A stretch of 64,000 bases of DNA from Sphaerisporangium siamense (GTDB taxonomy: Bacteria > Actinomycetota > Actinomycetes > Streptosporangiales > Streptosporangiaceae). The translations under genes were made by a program, and so were the position numbers. Below are positions 27,620-35,961 of the stretch, piece by piece; the first letter of the stretch is position 1; the number at the start of each line of letters is the position of its first letter. The DNA lies in the NCBI RefSeq assembly GCF_014205275.1, contig NZ_JACHND010000001.1, forward strand, positions 2,294,001 to 2,358,000, in the 5' to 3' direction. The notes beneath the pieces are model-generated. The model had not been told where the DNA came from. It was given only the letters and a program-made list of their open reading frames with translations, and did not search any database.

Positions 27620-28610
27620 CGTTCAAGGGGAAAGGCCCGAGGTCTCGCCCTGCCACCCCCGGCGCGACGCCAAACCCTGCCCACACGGCCGCGTCATCTC
27701 CTGCACCGTCCGCCACACCGCCGACGACCCGCAGCTCGGCGAACCCCTGTGCCCGGACTGCTACGACTACACCTGCTCGGTGCTGTTCAACGCCGCCGCC
27801 TCCCTGCTGTGGGCACGTTTCGCCGACGCCCTACGCCGCCGACTCGCCACAGCTGGCGGACTCAGCCTGCGCGAACTCCGCCAACACCTGGTCCTCTCCT
27901 TCGCCAAGGTCGTCGAATACCAGCGCCGCGGCGTCGTCCACCTGCACGCCGTGATCCGCCTCGACGGCCCGGACGGGCCAACCTCCCCGCCCCCGGCCTG
28001 GGCCACCACCGACCTTCTCACCACAGCCATACAGGGCGCCGCCCCGGCCGTCTCCGTCCGCATCTCCACCACTCAAGACCAGCCCGTACGCATCCTGCGC
28101 TGGGGCCGACAGCTCGACATCCGTCCCATCTCCGCGGACGGCGGCCTGTCCGAACAGAGCGTCGCCGCCTACATCGCCAAGTACGCCACCAAAGCCGCCG
28201 AATGCGTCGGCACCCTTGACCGGCCCATCCGTCCACTGGAGGACCTCGACGCCCTCGGCCTGCGCGACCACCCCCGCCGGCTGATCGCCGAGTGCTTTCG
28301 CCTCGGCGCCCTGCCCCGCCTGGCCGAACTCCGCCTCACCCACTGGGCCCACATGCTCGGCTACCGCGGCCACTTCTCGACCCGTAGCCGTCGCTACTCC
28401 TTCACCCTTGGCCGACTCCGCACCATCCGCATCGACCACGCCCGAGAGCAAGACATCACCACTGGCAGGCTCCCCCTGTTCGCTGACGACGCCCCGATCA
28501 AGGTCACCCACTGGCGCTACGCCGGGAAGGGTCTGCCCATCGGAGACGCCGTCCTGGCGGTCGCCTTGGCGACTTCCAAGCGCGGTGCCTCGGCAGGTGA
28601 GGTCCGATGA
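27620..28610 (+). pseudogene. RepSA-like replication initiator, 5'-truncated
   Basis: The frame from the IS3 end reads VSPCHPRRDAKPCPHGRVIS, CPDCYDYTCSVLFNAA, the HUH-type motif GVVHLHAVIRLDGP and the tyrosine segment SVAAYIAKYATKAAECVG. It is about 85-90% identical by eye to residues 138-458 of the complete Rep at 53768-55144. The first about 130 residues are missing at the IS3 junction. The catalytic histidines and tyrosine remain but no start is present, so it should be non-functional. Confidence 0.85.
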
Positions 28611-28798
28611 TGCGTCAGGACAAGCTGTTGACACTGCCTGAGGTCCTCGACGAACTCGGCGGTGTTTCCCGCCGGACCTTCTACCGCTGGCGTGAACTGG
28701 GCCGCGCCCCGGTCTGCCTCCAACTTCCGAACGACGAACTCCGCGTCTGGCGCAGCGACCTCCTCGCCTGGCTCGACTCCCTCCGGCAGGCGGCATGA
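28607..28798 (+). CDS. xis: Excisionase (Xis), MerR/AlpA-type HTH, element A
   Basis: 63 residues, overlapping the rep stop by 4 bases. A single winged-helix DNA-binding domain (LLTLPEVLDELGGVSRRTFY, RWRELGRAPVCLQLPNDELR, VWRSDLLAWLDSL) of the kind used by pSAM2-type excisionases to bend attachment-site DNA. Nearly identical to the element B copy at 55141. It appears intact although its integrase partner is frameshifted. Confidence 0.88.
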   Translation: MMRQDKLLTLPEVLDELGGVSRRTFYRWRELGRAPVCLQLPNDELRVWRSDLLAWLDSLRQAA

Positions 28799-30163
28799 AC
28801 ACCAGCTATGACGTGAAGTTCTGGGAGGTTCGACGAAACCAGTCGAGTAAGCGGCCCTCCTATGAGGTTCGCTGGAAGGTCGGCGGTAAAGCGAAGTCGA
28901 AGACTCTTCGTACCAAGGCGCTGGCAGAGAACTTCCTTTCGGATCTGCGGCAGGCTGCCAAAGCAGGGGAAGCGTTCGACATCGCCAGTGGATTGCCAGT
29001 GTCGATGCTGGCCGCCGCATCGATCTCGGGGCCGTCAGTTCTGGAATTCGGGCGCTTTTACGTGGTGAGTCGATGGCGTGGCTCTGCAGCTCGTACCCGC
29101 GAAACGGACGTTTACGGCCTGCTGTCGCTCATCCCCGCACTTGTCGCCGACCTACCGGGCCGACCAGACGATCCGGCAGTACGGACGCTGCTCCGCGAGT
29201 ACGTATTGCTGCCGGATGACCGACGCCCCGAGGTGCCGCTGCACCTCCGACCTGTCTTGACTTGGTTGGAGAAAGCGTCATTGCCCTTGGCGGATCTTCA
29301 AGACTCCCGTGTGATCCGCACGGCCCTCGACGCCATCTCGATGACCTTCGCGGGTAAGGACGCCGCTGCCAATACGGTTCGCCGGAAGCGCGAAGTCCTT
29401 AATCACATGCTGGAACTCGCCGTAGAGCAAAAGGAACTCCAGGCTAACCCGCTGCACGCAATCAAGTGGAAGCCGCCAAAGGCCGCCGGTGCCGTCGACC
29501 CACGCACCGTCGTGAACCCTCAACAGGCTCGTGCACTACTGGCGGCTGTTCCGAAGATCGGCCGTACGCGGGGGAAGCGGCTACATGGGCTGTTCGCCTG
29601 TATGTATTACGCCGCTCTCCGGCCGGAGGAGGCCGCCGGGCTGCGCCAAGAGAACTGTGACCTGCCTGAGGAGGGATGGGGCCTGCTCACGGTCGAGAAA
29701 GGCGCGTCCCCAGGCCAACAAGAGGTGGACCAATTCGGGGGAGACCCACGATTCCCGGGGGCTCAAGCACCGTGCCAAGAACGACACCAGGGAGATCCCG
29801 ATCCCTCCCGTCCTGGTGGCCGTCTTGCGAGCGCACATCAGCCGGTACGGCGTCGCCGATGACGGTCGGCTGTTTCGCACGTCCAAGGGCAAGCCGTTCT
29901 CTTCCTCGGCGTACTCAGGTGTCTGGCAGCAGGCTCGGCGCGCGGTCTTGGCCGCGGAACAAGTCGCCTCGCCGCTGGCTGCACGGCCTTACGATCTGCG
30001 GCATGCAGCGGTGTCGCTGTGGCTCAACGCCGGCGTGTCGGCCACCGAGGTCGCCCAGCGCGCTGGCCACAGTGTCGATGTGTTGTTGCGCGTCTACGCC
30101 AAATGCATCGAAGGGCAGCAGTCCCGTGCGAACCGCAAGATCGGTGAAGCCCTGAACGACTGA
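28795..30163 (+). pseudogene. int: Tyrosine integrase of element A, frameshifted
   Basis: Starts MNTSYDVKFWEVRRNQ, overlapping xis by 4 bases, and is collinear with the intact element B integrase. At about 29697 a run GAGAAAGG replaces GAGAAGG, a one-base insertion. The first frame then runs to a stop at 29862, while the correct frame continues KARPQANKRWTNSGETHD, with catalytic PYDLRHAAVSLWLNAG, AGHSVDVLLRVY and the terminal tyrosine, to 30163. The N-terminal arm-binding and core regions are otherwise complete. A sequencing error cannot be excluded from one read of the sequence. Confidence 0.88.
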
Positions 30164-30181
30164 TCCACATCGACGCGCCGT

Positions 30182-30205
30182 GGACCCCGGGTCATCCCGG
30201 GGTCC
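30182..30205 (+). terminator. Hairpin terminator after integrase A
   Basis: Perfect inverted repeat GGACCCCGGG-TCAT-CCCGGGGTCC, 19 bp after the integrase stop, followed by TTCTGCTTTCT. Strong GC stem with a pyrimidine-rich tail fits an intrinsic terminator. Confidence 0.8.
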
Positions 30206-30367
30206 TTCTGCTTTCTAGGGCTGAGCTGGTAGAACGCGCCGAGCTTCATCCCCCGTATATCCCGCAGCGGCTGACATGCGGCTGCGCACGGCGGCCTACG
30301 GTTGCTCAAGATCGTCGAAGCTGTCAGGGGAAACCGCAGGTAGATGGCAGTTTCACCTGATCAGAAG

Positions 30368-30415
30368 GTGCCCCCGGCAGGATTCGAACCTGCGGCACCC
30401 GCTTTAGGAGAGCGG
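30368..30415 (-). repeat. attachment-site fragment 2 (3' 47 nt of tRNA-Arg)
   Basis: Identical over 47 nt to the 3' part of the tRNA-Arg(CCT) gene at 58393-58439, lacking the D arm and 5' acceptor strand. It separates element A from element B and serves as right end of A and left end of B. The preceding 110 bp (30255-30367) is similar to 15240-15350 beside fragment 1. Confidence 0.9.
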
Positions 30416-31147
30416 AGGCTATGCAGCTGGGATGCACCCTCTGAGCTCGGCAGATGCCTCACGCGGCGTGCGCCACCCCAAAGATCATCCCGTACATGTC
30501 CCACAAGCGGCATGCGCTCGGACGGTCCCGCGGCGGGCTGACAACCAGGTTGCACTTGCTCATCGAAGCTGCAGGCTGACGCTGCACCTGACCCCGCCGG
30601 CAACATTGAACTGCACCGCGCCTTCAAGCGGTGCTTGCCAAAGCTCCGGCTGCGCGCCACCGAGGCTCGTTCTCCTAGGGCCATTTCCAGGTGGCGGGGC
30701 GGTTCGATCCTCTGGCGGCGACTCACTTTTCGTCACCCTTGCCTGGTGGCCCACTGCGTACCTCTATCGCGATCAAGTGGAGTTGCACCTCACTGATGGC
30801 ATCCTCCGTGCTGGGCTCCAGGCGGAGATGGCCGACGACCGTGCCGCCGTGGCAGTCGTCGCTGCTGGCCCGTACGCAGGACCTAGCGAGGTTTACGCGT
30901 TGCTAAACGGCAGGGTCATTGTGACGGCCGCCTGATCGCAGGTAGGCGCTCCGCCCACATCCTTGGAGGGAGATGGGCGGGTTCGCGGTTTGGCCAGTGG
31001 AGACGCCAGTTTTAAGTCTGTGCACGGGTGCTGCCCTGATCTGTCGTGATCTGTCAGCAATCGTCGCTACAGTACGGCTCGCACCACCCTTCGCCCCTGT
31101 CCGTCTGCTGACCGTTGCGTCGGCCGTCGTTCCGAAGGAGCGCTCTC
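30416..31147. other. Left-end noncoding region of element B
   Basis: No firmly supported gene. A plus-strand frame ending at 30935 (VTLAWWPTAYLYRDQVELHL to LLNGRVIVTAA) reads like a short protein tail but has no clear start or SD. The last 30 bases hold the AAGGAG site for the next gene. Confidence 0.4.
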
Positions 31148-33037
31148 GTGGCGTTGCGTTGTCTGTACCAGGGCAGTGCCGAGGAACTCGCCGAGGTCAT
31201 CGCCCAAGGTCATCTGGTCGAGGAACTGCGCCGACGCTTCGTCGCGATGCACGGAGCGAAGCCGCGAGAGAGCGAGAGCGCCTCGTGGGGCGGCAGCATC
31301 CCCACCGTCGTCGACCTGCTGATCAGCGCTGGCCTGCAAGACGTACAGGTGCTGGTCGAGCTGACCGCGCCGATCTGCGACGTACGCATGGACATCGTCT
31401 TGGTCGGAAGCGAGCGCGAGACCGGCGAGATCTGCGTCGTGGTGGTGGAGAACAAACAGTGGTCGCAGGTCCGGCCGGTGCGCGGCACGCAGATGGTGCA
31501 CGTGCCGAACGCGCCTGGCCGCAACCCGCGCCTTCACCCGGCCGTCCAGGCTGACGGGTACCGGCAGGTTCTGCGCGACTTCGTGCCGATGCTGCGGACC
31601 GCCAAGGTGATGAGCCTGGTCAACCTGCACAACATGCCCGCTGCGGTCCTCGAGACGATCCAGGGCGACAGCCAGGAACTGGAGGGCGGCGCGAAGCGCA
31701 CGCAGATGTACGGCCAGGAACCGGAGGACCGTGAACGGTTCGCGGCCATGCTTACGAAGGCCCTCTCGGGCGAAATGGCGCTCGAGCATGCTCACGACCT
31801 ACTGTCCGCCCGCGTGTCACCGACCGACAGCCTGATGACCGCGGTCAACAAGAGCGTGCGGGGACGCCCCGGCTTCCCCTTGCTGGACGAGCAGCGCAAA
31901 GCCGTCGAGTACGTCAAGGTCCAGTTGGCAGCGAGCCGCCGGGGCAACAAGCGGGTCGTGCTGATCGTGGGTGGCCCCGGCACCGGCAAGAGCGTGATCG
32001 CCTTGGAGCTGCTGGCCGCGTGCAGCAAAGACGGGCTGAAGGTCGCGCACGCCACCGGCAGCCGATCCTTCACCCGCACGCTGTGGGAGTACGCCGGCGA
32101 GGACAAGCGCGCCAGGCGCATTTTCCGGTACTTCAACAGCTTCGAAACCCTCCGCTCGAAGCTGGATGTGCTCATCGCCGACGAGGCGCACCGGCTCCGG
32201 CGCCAGGCATCCGGCACGGGCCCGTCCCAGGTCGAGCAGCTCATTAGTGCGGCGGACGTGCCCGTCTTCCTGCTGGACGAGCATCAGGTGGTGCGTCCCG
32301 GCGAAGACGGCACCATCCAGCTGATTGAGAACGCGGCCAAGGAGATGAAGCACGAGGTCCTGCGGATCGACCTGCGCAGCCAGTTCCGCTGCGGCGGCGA
32401 CCCGGAGTATATCCGCTGGGTCGAACAGCTGCTCGGGCTGGTGGCTGGGGAACCGCCACGCCGGTGGCGGCCGCTGGAGAACTACGAGCTGTACGTCGCC
32501 CCCACCCCCGAGGCGATGGAGAAATTTCTCAACAGGCGCGCTGCCGAGACCAACAGCACCGCCCGCATCGCGGCAGGCTTCTGCTGGCCCTGGTCGTCCC
32601 CCCGCAAAGACGGCACCCTGGTCGACAATATACGCATCAATGGCTGGAACAGGCCATGGAACGTCCAGGGTGACGAGTGGGTCGGCGACAGGCCGCCGCA
32701 CACACTGTGGGCGACACACCCAGGCGGCCACGGCCAGATCGGCTGCATCTACACCGCGCAGGGCTTCGAGTACGCCTGGGCCGGCGTCATCTTCGGCCCA
32801 GACCTGGTCTGGCACGACGGAGGCTGGCAGGCCGACATCAGCCAGAACCGCGACAGGGCGGTCGAGGACGCGCTCGACTTCGACTTCCTGGTCCGCAACA
32901 CTTACAGGGTGCTTGCTACCCGCGGAATGCGCGGCACCGTGTTGTACTCCGTCGACCGCACCACCAACGTGATGCTGGCCAAGCTTGGTGCTCGTCTGCT
33001 CGACTACGAAGGCGTGCCCATGAACGCTCCGCGGTAG
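31148..33037 (+). CDS. Nuclease-helicase fusion with DUF2075 (Schlafen-like) ATPase
   Basis: About 629 residues from GTG 31148, with AAGGAG 7 bases upstream. The N-terminal 110 residues look like a PD-(D/E)xK nuclease (DVRMDIVLVG, then ICVVVVENKQW near residues 78-105, giving D...ExK). A superfamily 1-type DUF2075 ATPase follows: Walker A VGGPGTGKSVIALEL at about 273-287, Walker B VLIADEAHRLRRQ near 340, LRSQFRCGGDPEYIRWVEQL near 415-435 and the C-terminal VLATRGMRGTVLYS motif near 600. DUF2075 proteins are common in defence islands. It is convergent with the HNH gene and has its own promoter region. Substrate unknown. Confidence 0.8.
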   Translation: MALRCLYQGSAEELAEVIAQGHLVEELRRRFVAMHGAKPRESESASWGGSIPTVVDLLISAGLQDVQVLVELTAPICDVRMDIVLVGSERETGEICVVVVENKQWSQVRPVRGTQMVHVPNAPGRNPRLHPAVQADGYRQVLRDFVPMLRTAKVMSLVNLHNMPAAVLETIQGDSQELEGGAKRTQMYGQEPEDRERFAAMLTKALSGEMALEHAHDLLSARVSPTDSLMTAVNKSVRGRPGFPLLDEQRKAVEYVKVQLAASRRGNKRVVLIVGGPGTGKSVIALELLAACSKDGLKVAHATGSRSFTRTLWEYAGEDKRARRIFRYFNSFETLRSKLDVLIADEAHRLRRQASGTGPSQVEQLISAADVPVFLLDEHQVVRPGEDGTIQLIENAAKEMKHEVLRIDLRSQFRCGGDPEYIRWVEQLLGLVAGEPPRRWRPLENYELYVAPTPEAMEKFLNRRAAETNSTARIAAGFCWPWSSPRKDGTLVDNIRINGWNRPWNVQGDEWVGDRPPHTLWATHPGGHGQIGCIYTAQGFEYAWAGVIFGPDLVWHDGGWQADISQNRDRAVEDALDFDFLVRNTYRVLATRGMRGTVLYSVDRTTNVMLAKLGARLLDYEGVPMNAPR

Positions 33038-33184
33038 GAGAACGGTAGCTACTCCGTCGGCCCAGGCGCCTTGAACTGGGCAAATAGCCAAGAGAACGTG
33101 AGGGCGCCGCAGGGTTATACCACGCATGTCCCGCACTTGCCGACTAAGAGGCTGCCGCAGCATCCTCCACTTTAAGTTGATGCT

Positions 33185-34288
33185 TCAAGGGGTGTGTTTG
33201 GCGCGAAAGTCGGCGAGTGACTGCTCAACGCCGGCTGTGGTCAGTCGCCAGAAATCCCAGCCGTCGACGTCGTCGCTGCCGATGGCTACGCGGGCCGCGG
33301 AGGTAGGGGTGCCCCAGGTACGGCCCAGGACGTTGATCCGTCCGTCGCGTTGCAACACGGCCCGCACGTCCTTCTTGTAATGAATGGTCAGCGGAATGCC
33401 GGCTGCCAGTTCGGCCGGATCCAGATGTTCGAGCAGGTTCCGCAGGTCTACATTCGAACGATGCCGGTCGAAGACCGTCGTGGCGGAAAGCGCCGTCTCA
33501 GGCTGGGCGGCCGGGTCTGTTGGCAGGGCGCAAGCACGCTGCAGCGCCAGGGCGGCTGTGGCCGCTGAGCTCCATGGCGCCGTGGGATGCACCTTTCTCT
33601 CAATCCGTGCCTGGACGGTGGGCAGGCTCGATATCTGGGCGAGTTCCGCGATCTCTGTCATGAGCTCGCGCCGTTGCTCGGTGATTTGGGTGGCGTTGAG
33701 CGCAAGGATTCGGATGGTCTCGTCGGCGCGGCACACGCCGCTTTGCGCCTCGGCTGGTGAGTACGGGGCGTTGCTGCGCCGGGCATAGCCGTAGCTGTCG
33801 AACCCGAGCAAGTCGGGGTCGCCTTGCTGGGCCGGGTCGAGGAGCAGCGGCTGCTCAAGTCTCTCGTTCCCTGGTTGCCAGGCGCGCGGCCCGGCCAGGA
33901 GCGGGAAGCGACTACCTTTGGCACGACCTTCCGGCACGCCGTCGAACCTGGCCCCACCGCTGTTGCAGTGCTTGCACGTGATGCGGTAATTCTCAATTTC
34001 GTAGGCGAGCCACCAATAGCCGAGATGGCCAGGTTCATCAAGCACCTCGGACTTGGGCCGAAAGTGGTCGACGTTGACATCTGCGCGCTGGATTATGGTC
34101 TCGCAGTACCAGCATTTCTGTCCGATGAGTGCGAGCAGAGGGTCGCGTACTTCGTCATCGGTCCAGTGGGCTTTGAAGATGCGCTCTTTGTTCTCGGCCA
34201 TCGCGGCCCGCACGACGTCCAAGGTGCGCCGAGTCCTGTTGGCCCAGGCCGTCGGGGTAGTGAGCCCCTTCATATCCACATGTCTCAT
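33185..34288 (-). CDS. HNH endonuclease, Septu PtuB-like
   Basis: 367 residues from ATG 34288, starting 6 bp after the ATPase stop. Zinc-binding HNH fold at residues 59-110: CWYC (Cys59, Cys62), VNVDHFRPKSEV (Asp74-His75), YWWLAYEIENYRITCKHCNS (Cys105, Cys108). The DH and Asn/Cys pattern is typical of an active HNH. The C-terminal 250 residues are helical and unassigned. ATPase-HNH gene pairs are the Septu (PtuA-PtuB) antiphage arrangement and also the effector of some retrons. No reverse transcriptase or ncRNA-like sequence was seen here, so Septu-like is preferred. Last gene of the minus-strand run starting at 41878. Confidence 0.8.
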   Translation of the reverse strand: MRHVDMKGLTTPTAWANRTRRTLDVVRAAMAENKERIFKAHWTDDEVRDPLLALIGQKCWYCETIIQRADVNVDHFRPKSEVLDEPGHLGYWWLAYEIENYRITCKHCNSGGARFDGVPEGRAKGSRFPLLAGPRAWQPGNERLEQPLLLDPAQQGDPDLLGFDSYGYARRSNAPYSPAEAQSGVCRADETIRILALNATQITEQRRELMTEIAELAQISSLPTVQARIERKVHPTAPWSSAATAALALQRACALPTDPAAQPETALSATTVFDRHRSNVDLRNLLEHLDPAELAAGIPLTIHYKKDVRAVLQRDGRINVLGRTWGTPTSAARVAIGSDDVDGWDFWRLTTAGVEQSLADFRAKHTP

Positions 34289-34293
34289 CGTCG

Positions 34294-35928
34294 TCAGAGC
34301 ACCGACGAGAAGTGCTCGTTGAAGAGTTCGGCGACCAAGGCCTCCAGCACTTCGGGGGACGGAGGGCTGGTACCCCGGGCGGCCTCGACGAGGGCGCGGC
34401 GCCTGCTGTGGAGTTCGGCGAGAAAGGCTGACACAAGCGGATCGCGGTTAGCGGTGGAAAAGCCCAGCGCATCGAGCTTGCCCGTGACCCGTCTGAGTTC
34501 TGCCTGCGCCACGGAATCGTGTGGCGCAGCTGCTAGTAGCTCGTACTGTTGATCGATTAGACCTTGCGTGTGTTCATCGAGTTGGGTGGGCAGTCCGAAG
34601 AGGTCGGTGGTTAGTAGACCGCCGGCACCCTGCCCGCGCGGGTCCGCCCTAGGAGTCACCGCCTTGGTCCGGCCCTCCTCGCCGGTGGAAACGACGCGGA
34701 TCTGCTGGCGGGTCATATTGGCCACTAGGAGGGGTTCGTGGGTGGCCGCGATGAACTGCGAGTCATGGTGTTCCCCTAGCACGATGCGAACGGAGCTGTA
34801 CCAGCGCCGGCTCCACTCGGGATGGAAGTGTGAGTCGGGTTCGTCGAGGAGGAAGAGTGACTCCTGAGCGCGCTGGAGGTGCAGCAGGCCCAGAATCGTC
34901 AGGATTTGCTGCTCTCCCGAGCTAAGGTCGTCGAGGTCGAGCGTAACTGTGCCGGTCCTCTGCAGCCGGATATCGACGGTGAGGTAGCCAGCGTCGAGCA
35001 GGGTAGCAAGCAGCCCGAACATCGACAGATCGGAGTCGAAGAGATTACGGAAGGCCTTGACGTCCTCGGTGGTACCCAGCACGATTCTGAATCCGTCTGC
35101 GGGGCTTCCGGCTCCATTCACGGGATCGGCATCGGGAATCAATCCGAACCGACCGGACTCGGCCGCCGCTGCGAACAGCGTGCGGGCAGGCCCACCCAGA
35201 CCCCAGTACGGGAGCGCGGCCAACGGCATTTCCCGCGCGGCGCGGGGCGCTCTGACGCGCAGGACTGCCGAGGCCACGTGCTGGATGTATGACTGCTCAC
35301 GCAGGTAGGCGCCGAATGAGTCGGACCAGTGGGTGGTCTGCGAGAGGAGCAGCAGAGGCAGGTGGGCGGGGGTGCAGAGGAAGATCGGGGTGTATAGGGG
35401 GCAGCTGATGGGCAGGGTGAGCTGTTCCGGCCACGAGTCTTCTAAAGTGTGGCTATCGAGCCACTCCTGAAGACCTTGTCGCCATTGCCTGCGCCAATCG
35501 CCGAGACGCTGCGCGGCGAAGCGGCGATGCTGGTCGAACTCCCCTGTCCAGGGAGCCCGAGGATGAGCCTGGTAGCCGAAAACGTGGTAAGGAAGATGTT
35601 CCGCCCAGTCTGCCCGGGGCACTCGCGTCGGCTCGCGGCCCGCCTGTGCCACAGTCATCCCGGGGGATGCATCGGGGGAAGCTTGGAGGACCCTGACGGT
35701 CTTGCCGCGCACCACGTAGTGGGCGTCGAAAGCGAATGCCGTACGGTGCTTCGGCCGATGGAGTGCACCGAAGATCTCAGCGAGCGCGTGTAGGACCCGC
35801 GACTTTCCGCCTCCGTTGGGGCCGATCAGTGTGGCGATGGCATGGCCGTCGTCCACCGCATCCTCGAGGTTTAGCTCGAAGTTGCGCATCCCCCGGTAGG
35901 AGGGGAGGCTCAGTCGGAGCAGCCGCAT
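34294..35928 (-). CDS. AAA/ABC-type ATPase, Septu PtuA-like
   Basis: 544 residues from ATG 35928 with CTGGAGGA just upstream. Walker A LIGPNGGGKSRVLHALAEIF at about 34-53, ABC signature DDLSSGEQQILTILG near 335, Walker B SLFLLDEPDSHFHPEWSRRW near 360 and the H-loop FIAATHEPLLVA near 395, all intact. The middle 250 residues hold a helical insertion rather than a long coiled coil. It would act with the HNH protein encoded 5 bp downstream. It lies 33 bp after the HsdM stop and on the same strand, so it may be transcribed with the restriction-like genes. Confidence 0.82.
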   Translation of the reverse strand: MRLLRLSLPSYRGMRNFELNLEDAVDDGHAIATLIGPNGGGKSRVLHALAEIFGALHRPKHRTAFAFDAHYVVRGKTVRVLQASPDASPGMTVAQAGREPTRVPRADWAEHLPYHVFGYQAHPRAPWTGEFDQHRRFAAQRLGDWRRQWRQGLQEWLDSHTLEDSWPEQLTLPISCPLYTPIFLCTPAHLPLLLLSQTTHWSDSFGAYLREQSYIQHVASAVLRVRAPRAAREMPLAALPYWGLGGPARTLFAAAAESGRFGLIPDADPVNGAGSPADGFRIVLGTTEDVKAFRNLFDSDLSMFGLLATLLDAGYLTVDIRLQRTGTVTLDLDDLSSGEQQILTILGLLHLQRAQESLFLLDEPDSHFHPEWSRRWYSSVRIVLGEHHDSQFIAATHEPLLVANMTRQQIRVVSTGEEGRTKAVTPRADPRGQGAGGLLTTDLFGLPTQLDEHTQGLIDQQYELLAAAPHDSVAQAELRRVTGKLDALGFSTANRDPLVSAFLAELHSRRRALVEAARGTSPPSPEVLEALVAELFNEHFSSVL

Positions 35929-35961
35929 GCGGTCCTCCAGTCGTGGCAGGCGTGGTTGCGC

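Larger units (their letters stand above)
15351..30415. mobile_element. Element A: decayed pSAM2-like AICE in tRNA-Arg
   Basis: Flanked by two directly repeated tRNA-Arg 3' fragments (15351-15398 and 30368-30415). The right end keeps the AICE module order rep-xis-int, but Rep is 5'-truncated by IS3, Int is frameshifted and no TraB is present. Cargo includes an OLD-type nuclease and a low-GC HerA-nuclease pair. IS256, IS1182 and IS3 elements fill much of the rest. It is expected to be immobile on its own but could be moved by the integrase of element B. Confidence 0.75.

Noticed and set aside
27831-28802. 323-residue minus-strand frame over rep/xis of element A
   Set aside because: Opposite to recognised rep and xis genes that are conserved in element B.
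31817-33163. 448-residue minus-strand frame opposite the DUF2075 gene
   Set aside because: Shadow of a gene with Walker motifs on the plus strand.
33185-35928. ATPase-HNH pair considered as a retron effector
   Set aside because: No reverse transcriptase gene and no msr-msd-like inverted repeat region adjacent.
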